Under the pieces are notes generated by a model. The model saw only the letters and a program-made list of their open reading frames with translations. It had not been told where the DNA came from and ran no database searches. A stretch of 64,000 nt of DNA, from contig CAVQUX010000018.1 of NCBI GenBank assembly GCA_963716925.1, forward strand, positions 310,001-374,000. The letters run 5' to 3'. Origin of the DNA: DAISKN01 sp963716925. GTDB lineage: Bacteria; Acidobacteriota; Vicinamibacteria; Marinacidobacterales; SMYC01. The stretch's first letter is position 1, and every line of letters begins with the position of its first letter. Of this stretch, positions 17,309 to 26,100 are shown one piece after another. A program made the translations under genes and the position numbers.

Positions 17309-17866
17309 ATGCACTTCAAGCGTCCCTTGAAATGGGCCCTCCCCCTCATCCTCACTTTCACTGCGCCGCTCGCCGCAATCGCTTTGGTCCAGTACCGGTG
17401 GCCGTCGGAGCATCAAACCTCTTCGAGAGCGACAGGGACGAGCGCCCCCCAAGCGGCGCACGTGCGCCTCGTGAACGAGGGAGCCCCCGGGCCACTCTAT
17501 GAGTGCGATGGGGCGGTCTGCGGCCCGGCCCGGACGGACGATCCATCGCGCAAGAACCAGGGAAGAATGGACTTCTACGTGCTCCCCGAGGGTTGCGTCG
17601 AGCTCCGGAGCGCGCTGCTGCGTCGGGAAGGCCCCGTGGTCGAAGTGGAGTGCGGGCCGGAGGGGAGCTCTACGAGCTACCGCTGCGAGGCGGGTGCGTG
17701 CGATCCCATCGGCGCTGGCGACGACGGCGCGGGCACCTGGCCGATCCTGCTTCCCGCGGACTGCGGCGGTCGCATCCACGAGCTGATCGTGCTCGGCGCG
17801 AGAAGGAGTACGCCGAAGATCTACGTCGAGTGTGACGCGTCGAGCGGCCCCGTCGGAGAACCGTGA
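17309..17866 (+). CDS. Hypothetical exported/anchored Cys-rich protein
   Basis: 185 residues, family not recognised. One N-terminal hydrophobic segment (WALPLILTFTAPLAAIALV) would anchor or export it. The rest holds two similar Cys-containing segments, YECDGAVCGPA... and YRCEAGACDPIGAG..., each followed by a PEGCVELRSALL- or PADCGGRIHELIVLG-type strand. This suggests an internal duplication of a small disulfide-stabilised module. GGGAGG precedes the ATG by about 11 bp. Its stop overlaps the GTG of the next gene (GTGA), so the pair is translationally coupled and the protein may be a partner of the FAD oxidase. Confidence 0.6.
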   Translation: MHFKRPLKWALPLILTFTAPLAAIALVQYRWPSEHQTSSRATGTSAPQAAHVRLVNEGAPGPLYECDGAVCGPARTDDPSRKNQGRMDFYVLPEGCVELRSALLRREGPVVEVECGPEGSSTSYRCEAGACDPIGAGDDGAGTWPILLPADCGGRIHELIVLGARRSTPKIYVECDASSGPVGEP

Positions 17867-19455
17867 CGATGCCGGGCTTCCCGCACACGAGAGTGTCCTC
17901 GGTCGCCCGATGGAGCAACTACCACGGGACGATTCGGGACCGGGCGATTCCGCTGGTCGCCGTTCCCGACATGCCGAGCGAGATCGATCCCGACGCGCCG
18001 CCCAAGCTCTGGCGCATGGGCGAAGCGCTCTCGAAGATCGTGGCGCACGCGATCCAGGAGCGGAAGACGCTACGCGTGGCGGGGTCGCGGTGGTCGCTCT
18101 CGAACGTGATCGAGCCCGGGACGATCCTTCTCGACTCCGCTTACATGAACGAGATCCTGAAAGTTCCTTCCTCGTGGCTCACCGCGGAGTACGTCCAGGA
18201 CCGCTCGGCGCGGGGCCTGGTACCGATCTTCGTGCAGGGTGGGACGACGGTCCACAGCCTGAACAAGTCGCTCGCCGACTTCGGGCTCGCGCTTCGGACT
18301 TCGGGCGCGAGTGATGGGCAACGCATCGCGGGCGCGATCGCGACCGGCACGCACGGATCGGCTGTCGACTTCGGCGCGATGCACGACGCGATCCTCGCCG
18401 TCCACCTCGTGGTCGCGGGGGACAAGGCGCTGCTCGTCATGCCGAAGACGAAGCCCGCGATGAGCGACGTCGTGGGCTACTGGCTCGACGCCATGACGGG
18501 CATCCCGACGGAAACCCTGTTCGACGACGACGCCTTCGCCGCGGCTCAGGTGTCGCTGGGGTCGCTCGGCGTCGTTCACGCCGTGGTACTGGAGGCGGAG
18601 AAGCTCTACGGCCTCAGGCGCCGGGTCGTCGCCTTCGAGTTCGAGGACGCGAGGCTTCGGAAGGCGATCGAGACGCTGGACACGCTGCCTCTCCATCCCG
18701 ACCGTCCGGCGCGCCCGTTCCATTTCGAGGTCGTGCTGAGCCCGTACCCCGCGCGGGGGCGGACGGCGTTCGTGGTGCTCCTGTGGAAGGAGGACGCCTA
18801 CCCGCCGCCGACCGCGCCGCCGCCGCAGGATCCGGAGCTCTCCGGAGACGTCTTCGATTTCATCGGGGCCCTCAACGGCAGGATCGCCGGGCCGACCGGC
18901 GGGCAGGTGATCGAGGCGGTCGTGAACGAGCTCCTGCGCCAGCGCTACGAGGAGCGCGACGAAGCCCCGCGGTCTCCGGGAGAGGTCTTCGGCCCCACGA
19001 AGCTCCCACCCGGCAACGGCACGAGCACCGAGATCGCCGTGGACCACGAGCACACCCTGGCCATGCTGGACACGATCTACGCCACGATCGGCGCCGAGGC
19101 CGCGGAGGGGCGTCACCACCTGGGAGCGTTCGGTGTTCGCTTCGTGCCAAGGCCGCGCGGTGGGGGTGCGCTCCTCGGAATGAGTCAGCGCGGCATGACC
19201 ACGCACATCGAGATGGGCGCCATTCAATCGGCCGACGCGATGCAAATCTTCGATCGCTGCTGGAAGGCGCTCGACGAGGCACGGATTCCGTTCACGTGCC
19301 ACTGGGGCCAGCAGGGCGGCCACACTCCCGCACGCGTCCAGCGCTACTTCGGCGACAACGCAAAGAAGTGGCGCAACGCCCGCAAAGCGATGCTCACGAA
19401 CGCCGCGCGGGAAGTGTTCGCATCGCAGATTCTCGCGTCGGCCGGGCTCGACTGA
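17863..19455 (+). CDS. FAD-linked oxidase (PCMH-type FAD-binding, sugar-lactone/cholesterol oxidase-like)
   Basis: 530 residues. An N-terminal PCMH/FAD_binding_4 domain (about 40-230) shows LRVAGSRWSLSN, FVQGGTTVHSLNKSLADFGL, ASDGQRIAGAIATGTHGS and VSLGSLGVVHAVVLE. These segments contact the flavin and pyrophosphate in the VAO family. The C-terminal half is a substrate domain ending TCHWGQQGGHTP...VQRYFG, similar to the HWG region of D-arabinono-1,4-lactone and alditol oxidases. No signal peptide is seen. The gene starts with GTG overlapping the previous stop, with ATG at 17869 as an alternative. The substrate is probably a polyol or sugar lactone, by family inference. Confidence 0.82.
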   Translation: MTMPGFPHTRVSSVARWSNYHGTIRDRAIPLVAVPDMPSEIDPDAPPKLWRMGEALSKIVAHAIQERKTLRVAGSRWSLSNVIEPGTILLDSAYMNEILKVPSSWLTAEYVQDRSARGLVPIFVQGGTTVHSLNKSLADFGLALRTSGASDGQRIAGAIATGTHGSAVDFGAMHDAILAVHLVVAGDKALLVMPKTKPAMSDVVGYWLDAMTGIPTETLFDDDAFAAAQVSLGSLGVVHAVVLEAEKLYGLRRRVVAFEFEDARLRKAIETLDTLPLHPDRPARPFHFEVVLSPYPARGRTAFVVLLWKEDAYPPPTAPPPQDPELSGDVFDFIGALNGRIAGPTGGQVIEAVVNELLRQRYEERDEAPRSPGEVFGPTKLPPGNGTSTEIAVDHEHTLAMLDTIYATIGAEAAEGRHHLGAFGVRFVPRPRGGGALLGMSQRGMTTHIEMGAIQSADAMQIFDRCWKALDEARIPFTCHWGQQGGHTPARVQRYFGDNAKKWRNARKAMLTNAAREVFASQILASAGLD

Positions 19456-19724
19456 CACCCCGCACGGCGGAAGGTTGCGAGAGGGAGCCGCGACTTTCTC
19501 CGAGGCTGTAAAGAAATCAAACACCCCTCTGTCAGTGAAAACCGTCGAAGTCGCGGCGAGAAATGCGCCGAGCTGAGCTGGAATCAACGAAACCATGGAG
19601 CTCGCCGTAATCGACCAATGTCGAAATCCCCAAAACGAATCCCCTGGAAAGCTGTGCTGGGTTCGGAGAATTGAAGCGGCTCGCTCCCGCCGAGTAGCCG
19701 ATCGCAATGGCTCAGAAGCCGCGC

Positions 19725-22019
19725 TTATCGGCCGCCGAGCGCCGCCTTCACCCGCTCCCGGGTGAACGGCACCTCTCGGATGCGAGCGCCGGTGGCGTCG
19801 AAGATGGCGTTTCCGATGGCGGCGGCGGCGAGGGTGATGGTCGTCTCGCCCGCGCCCATTGCCTCCACGTCGCGGCGATCGATGAGCACCGTTTCCACCT
19901 CGGGCAGGTCGACGCCGAGCGGAAGGCTTTTGTAGGTTCCCCAGTCCACCGAAGTCACCTTCTTCTCGTCCCAGGTGACCTCTTCGAGGAGCGCTCGGCT
20001 GACTCCCTGAAGCGTCCCCCCTTCGACCTGGTTCCGCAGTCCATCGGGGTTCGAAATCGGCCCGCAATCGACACCGGCCACCAGGCGCTTGACCAGAACC
20101 GCTCCCGTGTCCTGATCCACCTCGACGTTCACGGCGAGCGCGCAGTAGCCATTGTCCCCCTCGTAGAGCACGCAGGCGATCCCGCGACCGGACACGACTC
20201 CTTCCTTCGAGAGGCCGCGCCTCGGGGAGGGACGCGGATCCCAGTCGGCTTTCCGGGCCACGGCTCTCAACACCTCCATCAACCGCGTGTCCCTCAGATG
20301 ATCCAGCCGGTAGGCCACCGGATCCACTCCGGCCAGCGCCGCCGCCTCGTCCAGGATCGATTCGTGCGCAAAGGTGTTCTGGAGACGGGACGGCGATCGC
20401 AGAGGCCCGGTGAAGAACATGGAGCGCGCGGTGTGCGTGAGCACCCGTTCGCTCTTGATGGTGCCGGTGCCGCCGCAACGGCCAGAGACGCAGCCGGCGA
20501 CGTAGGAGGGCGCCGCGTTACTGCCATTCTCGTAGGTGCCGGGATCCGTGGCCGGCGAGGGTTCGGTGACGGCCGCTGGTTCGAAGCCGGCCAGAAAACC
20601 CGTGACCACGTTCCCGGGAGTTCCCGTCCTGGGTCGGCTGCCCAGCGTCGGGAACCAGGCTTCGTAGTCCCAGGCGAGAATCCGCCCCTCTGAGTCGAGG
20701 CCCAGGCGCTGATCGATGACGTAGGCGTAGCCGTAGTTCTCCCACGCCATTTCGTCCTGTCGGGAGAGCTGCACCCGTACCGGCCGGCCCACTGCTTGCG
20801 ACAGCAGGGCGGCGTCGTAGGACACGGTATCGGCGCCGTTGAGCCCGTAGCAGCCGGATCCCATTCTGAAGATCACGCGCACGTCGTCGGGCGACAGGCC
20901 GAGGACCATGGCGGTCGTCAGCTTCAAATGGTGCACCGCCTGGCTGGCCGACCAGAGGGTGACCTTACCGTCCCGGACGTCGGCCACGGCGCAGGAGCTC
21001 CCGACCGATCCGTGCATCTGGTAGGGATGTCGATAGGTGGCGCTCACGATGCGGGCCGCTCTCGCGAGCGTTTGCTCCATATCCTTGGAATCCACGACCA
21101 GCTGGTCGCTCGTCGGCGTCTGACGCCGCAGATGCTCGTAGAAGTCGCTCTGTCTCACCAGTCGAGCGCCCGGGCTCCATTCGCAGCTCAGTTTTTCGGC
21201 GGCCTGAATCGCCTGCCAGGGCTTCTCGGCAACCACGCCCACGAAGTCGTTCTTGACCACGACCTTCACGAGTCCCGCCACGTCCTTGACCGATTCCTCG
21301 TGCACGCGCATGAGCCTGGCGCCCACCTCCGGCGGTCGGACCACGCGGCCGTGAAGCATCCCCGGGACCCGCACGTTGTGCACGTGCTCGAAGCGGCCGG
21401 TCACCAGATCCGGAATCTCCGCGCGCGGTGCCGGTGTTCCCAGAACTCGCCAATCGCCGGGAGGCCGGCGGCGGGCACGGCCGTCGAGCGAAAGGTGGAA
21501 CGCCTTCCCTCCTACCAATTCCCCATAGTCCGTGCGCTTTTCAGGATCGGTCCGAGAACGAATGACGCCATTTTCGATCTCCAACTCCCCGCCGGGCTCG
21601 CCGAGATGCGCCGACGCCATTCGAAGGAGCGCTTCCCGAGCGGTCGCCGCGGCCTGAGCCAGGTTGGCCTGGTTGAAATTGGTCGGGTGGGATTGGCTCC
21701 CGGAAGTCGTGCCCTGATCGGGAGTGCGTTCGGTATCGCACTCGATCAGGGTGATGCGATCGAGCGGCACGACGAGCTCTTCGGCCACCAGTTGCATCTG
21801 CGCCGTTCTCAGACCTTGCCCGAGCTCGCACTTGCCCGTGTAGACGGTGACCCGCCCGTCCGCACCGATGGCAATCCACGAATCGAGCTGGTCTTGTCCA
21901 GCAGGGGGAACCCCGGATGTCTGGACGTTCTGCGCTGGGGCAGGACGCGACGCGCTGAAGCCGACGATGAGGCAACCGGCTCCCTTCAGGAAGGCCCGGC
22001 GGGACAGGGGCAGGCTCAT
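19725..22019 (-). CDS. iorB: Molybdenum hydroxylase large subunit (isoquinoline 1-oxidoreductase beta-like)
   Basis: 764 residues with a Tat leader (SRRAFLKGAGCLIVGFSAS). It is a xanthine-oxidase-family molybdopterin subunit with the IorB/aldehyde dehydrogenase b domain order: GKCELGQGLRTAQMQLVAEEL near the N-terminus, VFRMGSGCYGLNGADTVSYDAALLSQ, the RSPSRLQNTFAHESILDEAAAL cofactor segment, and EAMGAGETTITLAAAAIGNAIFDATG with the catalytic Glu near the C-terminus. It oxidises N-heterocycles or aldehydes at the outer face of the inner membrane; the substrate is not known. It overlaps the 2Fe-2S subunit gene by 4 bp (ATGA), so the subunits are co-translated. No cytochrome c partner gene is visible. 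Confidence 0.88.
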   Translation of the reverse strand: MSLPLSRRAFLKGAGCLIVGFSASRPAPAQNVQTSGVPPAGQDQLDSWIAIGADGRVTVYTGKCELGQGLRTAQMQLVAEELVVPLDRITLIECDTERTPDQGTTSGSQSHPTNFNQANLAQAAATAREALLRMASAHLGEPGGELEIENGVIRSRTDPEKRTDYGELVGGKAFHLSLDGRARRRPPGDWRVLGTPAPRAEIPDLVTGRFEHVHNVRVPGMLHGRVVRPPEVGARLMRVHEESVKDVAGLVKVVVKNDFVGVVAEKPWQAIQAAEKLSCEWSPGARLVRQSDFYEHLRRQTPTSDQLVVDSKDMEQTLARAARIVSATYRHPYQMHGSVGSSCAVADVRDGKVTLWSASQAVHHLKLTTAMVLGLSPDDVRVIFRMGSGCYGLNGADTVSYDAALLSQAVGRPVRVQLSRQDEMAWENYGYAYVIDQRLGLDSEGRILAWDYEAWFPTLGSRPRTGTPGNVVTGFLAGFEPAAVTEPSPATDPGTYENGSNAAPSYVAGCVSGRCGGTGTIKSERVLTHTARSMFFTGPLRSPSRLQNTFAHESILDEAAALAGVDPVAYRLDHLRDTRLMEVLRAVARKADWDPRPSPRRGLSKEGVVSGRGIACVLYEGDNGYCALAVNVEVDQDTGAVLVKRLVAGVDCGPISNPDGLRNQVEGGTLQGVSRALLEEVTWDEKKVTSVDWGTYKSLPLGVDLPEVETVLIDRRDVEAMGAGETTITLAAAAIGNAIFDATGARIREVPFTRERVKAALGGR

Positions 22020-22483
22020 CCCGCCACCTCGTTGGCATACCGGCGGATGGCTCGAAGCATTCGGCCGTGTACGAAACATCGGCAGAGCACCGTCGACAAC
22101 GCCTCCCGGATTTGTTCGTCGGTTGCCTTCGGGTTCTCGTCGAGGAAAGCTTTTGCGGTCAAGAGGACGCCGCTCAGGCAGAATCCGCATTGCACGGCCT
22201 GCTCCTCGATGAAAGCTTTCTGAATCGGGTGCGGGTTCTCGGCCGTACCCAACCCCTCGAGCGTAGTAACGTCGGCTCCATCGACGCTCTCCACGGGTGT
22301 GACGCAGGAGCGGATGGCTCGGCCGTCCACGATCACCGTGCAGGCTCCGCACTGAGCCAGCCCACAACCGAACTTCGGTCCACGGAGCTCGAGGTCGTCG
22401 TTGAGAACGTAGAGGAGCGGCGTCGAAGGATCGAGGTCCAGAGAGTGGGAACGACCGTTGACCCTCAGGGTGATCGCGCTCAT
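22016..22483 (-). CDS. iorA: Molybdenum hydroxylase [2Fe-2S] small subunit (IorA-like)
   Basis: 155 residues, the standard IorA/CoxS length. The plant-type ferredoxin cluster is GPKFGCGLAQCGACTVIVDG plus Cys in IRSCVTPV. The second [2Fe-2S] domain has QCGFCLSGVLL and the C-terminal CRCF. It passes electrons from the molybdenum centre of the IorB-like partner encoded just downstream (4-bp overlap). The start MSAITLRVNG at 22483 fits the family; the frame is open a further 60 bp upstream. One difference: after the last cluster Cys, the usual CGTY/CRC-x-(T/N)Y is CRCFVHGRML. Confidence 0.88.
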   Translation of the reverse strand: MSAITLRVNGRSHSLDLDPSTPLLYVLNDDLELRGPKFGCGLAQCGACTVIVDGRAIRSCVTPVESVDGADVTTLEGLGTAENPHPIQKAFIEEQAVQCGFCLSGVLLTAKAFLDENPKATDEQIREALSTVLCRCFVHGRMLRAIRRYANEVAG

Positions 22484-22544
22484 GCCGTTCCCGCCGAATC
22501 GACCCGCATCTGCGAGTCGATTATCCGTCGCGGGCCGCGCCATG

Positions 22545-23558
22545 TCACGTCGGGCCGCCCCACACCGCAGGAAGCCGGAGAAAGAACCACAGCATCGCGA
22601 ACGCGCCCAGTGAATAGCCGAGCGCAGGTTCCATCCAGGCCGTCAACGGTTCTCGCCGACCCCGGATCATTCGGCTCGCGGCCAGGACCACGGCAACGAA
22701 CGCGAGCTGACCCGCCTCGACCCCCAGGTTGAAGAACAGGAGAGCGAGAGGGATGTCATCGCTCCGCAATCCGATCTCACCGAGGGCTCCGGCGAAACCC
22801 AGGCCGTGGAGCAACCCGAAGACGAAAGCGACGAGCCACGGCCATCGATGCACCAGATGGGTGGCCCCACGGGGTCCGACGACGATTTCCCGGGCCAGCA
22901 GCACTACGGAGAGCGCGATGGCAGCCTCGACCGGGGCTCTCTCCACGGAAACCAGACCCAGCACGGCTGCTGCCAACGTGACACTGTGAGCGACGGTGAA
23001 GGCGGTGACGGTCTTCACGAGCGATCCGACGCTTCGAACCAGCAGGAGAAGTCCCAGGACGAAGAGCAGGTGGTCGATTCCCAGGAGAATGTGCTCCGCA
23101 CCCAGCGCGAGGTAGCGCCGCGCCAACCGAAATCGAGATCCGGCCGCGGCTCTCAGTTCCTCCAGACGAATGGTCACGCTCCGGCCATCGGCCACGAAAT
23201 AAGCCGACCCGCCTGACCGATCCGCCCAGGTAGCCACCGCCACGACTCCCAACCCCCACGGCAACGTGATCACGTCGTCGAAAGTGAGCGGTCGGTCGCA
23301 GTCGAACAGGAATCCCGACGCCCCACGTGCGGTAAGGCGATCCGGCAACCTGTGGCATCGTGAGGGGAGAACGGCTTTCGAATCCTCGAGCGGTGGTACG
23401 CCCGTGTCCCAAGTGGAAAGCGCATACCGACTCTCCCCCAACTCGTCGATGAACACTCGCGCTACCGACGTGATGCCCGCGTCGTGAGCGGATGCCGACA
23501 GCGGTGAGAGTACGAGCAGCGCGATGGAAATCGCCGCGGTTCTCAGCCGGAAAGTCAA
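22545..23558 (-). CDS. HupE/UreJ-family membrane protein
   Basis: 337 residues. A signal peptide (AAISIALLVLSPLSASA) and an extracytoplasmic beta-rich part of about 150 residues precede a C-terminal 6-7 TM HupE/UreJ_2 domain. That domain carries GAEHILLGIDHLLFVLGLLLL, TAFTVAHSVTLAAAVLGL, FGLLHGLGFAGALGEIGL and FFNLGVEAGQLAFV. The His residues in these helices are the conserved putative metal ligands of the nickel/cobalt-permease-like HupE group. No ATG fits; a TTG at 23558 has GGGAGGAGG at about 8 bp and overlaps the preceding TGA (TTGA), so I chose it. The partner gene upstream is a PpiC isomerase, a pairing I have seen often in other genomes. Confidence 0.8.
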   Translation of the reverse strand: MTFRLRTAAISIALLVLSPLSASAHDAGITSVARVFIDELGESRYALSTWDTGVPPLEDSKAVLPSRCHRLPDRLTARGASGFLFDCDRPLTFDDVITLPWGLGVVAVATWADRSGGSAYFVADGRSVTIRLEELRAAAGSRFRLARRYLALGAEHILLGIDHLLFVLGLLLLVRSVGSLVKTVTAFTVAHSVTLAAAVLGLVSVERAPVEAAIALSVVLLAREIVVGPRGATHLVHRWPWLVAFVFGLLHGLGFAGALGEIGLRSDDIPLALLFFNLGVEAGQLAFVAVVLAASRMIRGRREPLTAWMEPALGYSLGAFAMLWFFLRLPAVWGGPT

Positions 23559-24370
23559 GGTGGGGAGCCTCCTCCCGAGAATCGCACGGAGTACCGTTCT
23601 CGAAGCTCGGCGACGCGCTGCTTGAGGAGCGAATCCTCCTTCTGGGCCATCCAGTCGAAACGCACCTGCTCGCGAATGACATCGAGGGGAGGCGCGTCGG
23701 TTCCCTCCAATCGGTCGATGACCCGGAACCAGTGTTCGCCCTCCGCCGAATGGTGGGGCCCGACCCATCTTCCCGTCTCCGCCCCAAGGACCATCGCCGC
23801 CGTAGCCGCCCCGAAAGACCATTCCAGCTCGCCTGCGGTCACTCGGCTCAACACCGCCCGCCGAAGCCGCCCTTCGGGTTCGATCGAATCCGGATCGAAC
23901 CCGGCGTCGATCTCGGCGGGCTGGAAGCGCTCCCGCAGGACGACATCCTCCACCGTTACCGCGGGCGGCGCCGCGTATCGAGCGCGGTTGTCCTCGAGGT
24001 ACTTCCGGAGCTCGGCATCGGTCGGTTGGGGTACGTCGCCGCTGAGAACGTGGAGCATCTTCTGGTAGAGAATCGAGCGAATCTTCTCATCGTCGTCGAG
24101 TCCGCGAACGCGAGCCTCGCGAGCGAGAACCTGCTCGTCGATGTATGCGACCTCGGCGTTCCTTCGCTCGGTTTCGTTCAGCGGCGCGCCGCGGCCTCGC
24201 TCGAGCTGTCGGATGCGAACCTCGACGGAGCGCGGGTCGATCTCGACGACAGGGCGGTTCAGAGACTTCGCGACGGCCGCCATGAGGAAGAGCAGAGCCG
24301 CGAGAAGCGCGAAATGAAGGGTAGGCTCTCGGAGAGCCCTGCGAACGAAGCCGTGCCTTGCCGTTTCCAT
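23555..24370 (-). CDS. Membrane-anchored PpiC-type peptidyl-prolyl isomerase
   Basis: About 271 residues from ATG 24370 (a GTG at 24406 is possible but would overlap the agmatinase gene). One N-terminal TM helix (LHFALLAALLFLMAAVA) anchors an extracytoplasmic chaperone/parvulin region. The helical N-domain (RNAEVAYIDEQVLAREARVRGL..D..IRSILYQKMLHVL) matches SurA/PrsA-type foldases; the parvulin part is RVTAGELEWSFG...GRWVGPHHSAEGEHWFRVIDRLEG. It is translationally coupled to the HupE-like gene (TTGA overlap) and likely folds that or another exported protein. Confidence 0.8.
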   Translation of the reverse strand: METARHGFVRRALREPTLHFALLAALLFLMAAVAKSLNRPVVEIDPRSVEVRIRQLERGRGAPLNETERRNAEVAYIDEQVLAREARVRGLDDDEKIRSILYQKMLHVLSGDVPQPTDAELRKYLEDNRARYAAPPAVTVEDVVLRERFQPAEIDAGFDPDSIEPEGRLRRAVLSRVTAGELEWSFGAATAAMVLGAETGRWVGPHHSAEGEHWFRVIDRLEGTDAPPLDVIREQVRFDWMAQKEDSLLKQRVAELRERYSVRFSGGGSPP

Positions 24371-24383
24371 TCGAGTCAGACTT

Positions 24384-25754
24384 CTAGGAACGGTTGTCGT
24401 CGACACTCAGCGGGCTCAAATAGCGCGGGTCCGTCAATCCCTTCTTCCGCATGGCGATGCCCGTCAGACATTCGTTCACGATTTGCTTCGAGTTGAGCGC
24501 CGTGGTGTAACCCGGATCGACCAGCGGATCCAGCTCGACGAGGTCGAAGCCCACCATGTTCTTCTGCGCGCAGAGACCGCGGACGAGCGGGAAGACTTCC
24601 CGCGGCGTGAGCCCGCCGGGCACGGGCGTACCCGTTCCGGGCGTGTAGGCGGGGTCCATGACGTCGATGTCGAAAGAGATGAACAGGTGCTCCGGCCCGT
24701 CGTTCGCCTCTTTGAGCACTCGACCCATGACCGCGGGCCAGCCGTCGCGCTCGATCTCCGCCATGGTGTGATAACGGAAGCCGTTCTGGCGCATCCACTC
24801 GAACCCCTCGGGACCGGGCCAGGATCCTCGGAGGCCGACTTGTATGTAGTTCTTGCCGAGGATCCACCCGTCGTCGACCAACCGACGAACCGGCTGCGCG
24901 TGCGTGATGAGATGTCCGTTGCGCTCGCTCACCGGGCCGGCATCGTAGTGGGAGTCGAAGTGAATCACGCCCACGTTCTCTTTTCCGTACTTGCTCGCGA
25001 GTCCGGCTACGTCCGGGTACTCGAGGGAGTGATCCCCCCCGATGATGACGGGAATCGCTCCCGCGTCCGCAATTTCCCGGACGAGATTCATGACGCAAGG
25101 CACGCTGCGCTCGATGCTGAAGGGATCGATGGGAGCGTTGCCGTAATCGACGGCCTTCAGCTCCCTCCTCCAGTTGATCATGACTTCCATGCTTCCGCCC
25201 CCTCCTCTCGACGCTCGAAAGGCGCGCGGGCCTTCGCCGGCGCCTCGGTAGCCGACGCCCATGTCGAGGGGGGCTCCGATAATCGCGACTTCCACTTTCC
25301 CGGCCTTCAAATCCTCCGGGGTGACCGCCAGGGGCAGCCCGAAGAATGTCAGCGCCCCGTTGGCGTCGATCGGGCCCGGATCCCGCCTCGGGCCCTGTGA
25401 AGTATCCCGGGGCGTGCAGACGTCGAGGCGGGGAGCGTTTGGGTCCAGTCGGATGACTGCGTAATCCGGGGGGAGCTGGGACGGCTGCGGAGACAGAGGG
25501 CCGAGCATGTGGGCTCCCTCAGGCGTGCCCGAGTCCTGCAGTTGAGAGGTGTCCCTCGGTCTCTCGGCAGGAGTCTGCTGTTCCTCCGTCTGCGCGGCCG
25601 CGGAAGGTGCGGCCGCGTGGACCTCTCGCCGGGGCGCGTCCTCCGAACAGGACGTGACCGCACACGCGAGCAGGACGAGGGAGACGGGACAGAGTCCCCT
25701 GTTCGTGACGGCAGGACCTCCCGAATCCATGAACCCCTGGCGGGCCTTCTTCAT
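24384..25754 (-). CDS. Agmatinase/arginase-family (ureohydrolase) lipoprotein
   Basis: 456 residues, longer than cytosolic agmatinases (about 310) because of a lipoprotein leader (LVLLACAVTSC, lipobox Cys near 36) and a Pro/Ala-rich linker to about residue 110. The ureohydrolase domain shows the Mn ligands GGDHSLEYPDVAGL, VIHFDSHYDAGP and the SFDIDVMDPAYTPGTGTPVPGGLTP loop. All the metal-binding Asp and His residues appear intact, so it is probably active on a guanidino compound outside the cytoplasm. AAGGAGG lies 6 bp before ATG 25754. The frame runs to 13 bp before the PpiC gene, consistent with one leftward operon. Confidence 0.85.
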   Translation of the reverse strand: MKKARQGFMDSGGPAVTNRGLCPVSLVLLACAVTSCSEDAPRREVHAAAPSAAAQTEEQQTPAERPRDTSQLQDSGTPEGAHMLGPLSPQPSQLPPDYAVIRLDPNAPRLDVCTPRDTSQGPRRDPGPIDANGALTFFGLPLAVTPEDLKAGKVEVAIIGAPLDMGVGYRGAGEGPRAFRASRGGGGSMEVMINWRRELKAVDYGNAPIDPFSIERSVPCVMNLVREIADAGAIPVIIGGDHSLEYPDVAGLASKYGKENVGVIHFDSHYDAGPVSERNGHLITHAQPVRRLVDDGWILGKNYIQVGLRGSWPGPEGFEWMRQNGFRYHTMAEIERDGWPAVMGRVLKEANDGPEHLFISFDIDVMDPAYTPGTGTPVPGGLTPREVFPLVRGLCAQKNMVGFDLVELDPLVDPGYTTALNSKQIVNECLTGIAMRKKGLTDPRYLSPLSVDDNRS

Positions 25755-25911
25755 TCGAAGCCTCCTTGAGCGAGCCCGCGGGACGGGAGCGACTCCCTTC
25801 CCGAGCGGCCCGCGGGGCCTTCATACGAAAGCGGCGGGAGGAAAGTCAATCGAGACCGAGGAGCCATCGAATTCCTTGGTCCAAATCGCCCATGAGATCC
25901 CTTGCCGCCGA

Positions 25912-25940
25912 TTGACTCGCAAGCGCGAGTCGACTATGGA
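25912..25940 (+). promoter_or_regulatory. Candidate sigma70 promoter with an internal operator dyad
   Basis: TTGACT (25912-25917), 17 bp, TATGGA (25935-25940). The spacer region contains a perfect inverted repeat GACTCGC-aagc-GCGAGTC (25914-25931). The likely transcription start would fall within a few bases of the ATG at 25950, so the transcript may be nearly leaderless. The -10 is only moderate. Confidence 0.4.
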
Positions 25941-25949
25941 TCGTGCGTC

Positions 25950-26100
25950 ATGCCAGACTCAACGATCACCCGTCGTCAACTGCTCACCGGCGCCGGCGCC
26001 GCAGCTCTTCTCATCGAGCCACGCGGCCTGAAGGCGCAGGCCCCGTCGAGCGGGCCCGTCGTCTTCTCTCATACCACCGTGGTGAACGCCGATGCCGTTC
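25950..26100 (+). pseudogene. 5' end of the amidohydrolase gene, out of frame with the rest
   Basis: From ATG 25950 the frame encodes a Tat-type leader (TITRRQLLTGAGAAALLIEP) and the first strand of an amidohydrolase composite domain (GPVVFSHTTVVNADAV). It then continues as Arg-rich nonsense. The rest of the enzyme resumes in the next frame by about 26100-26130 (ALAVEGDRIAAIGETD). One extra base in roughly 26085-26125 would explain this. It is listed apart so the leader is not lost. Confidence 0.65.

Noticed and set aside
22545..25754. A [NiFe]-hydrogenase or urease cluster suggested by the HupE/UreJ-like protein
   Set aside because: No hydrogenase or urease structural or maturation gene is nearby; the adjacent ureohydrolase-like gene is of the agmatinase family and unrelated to urease.
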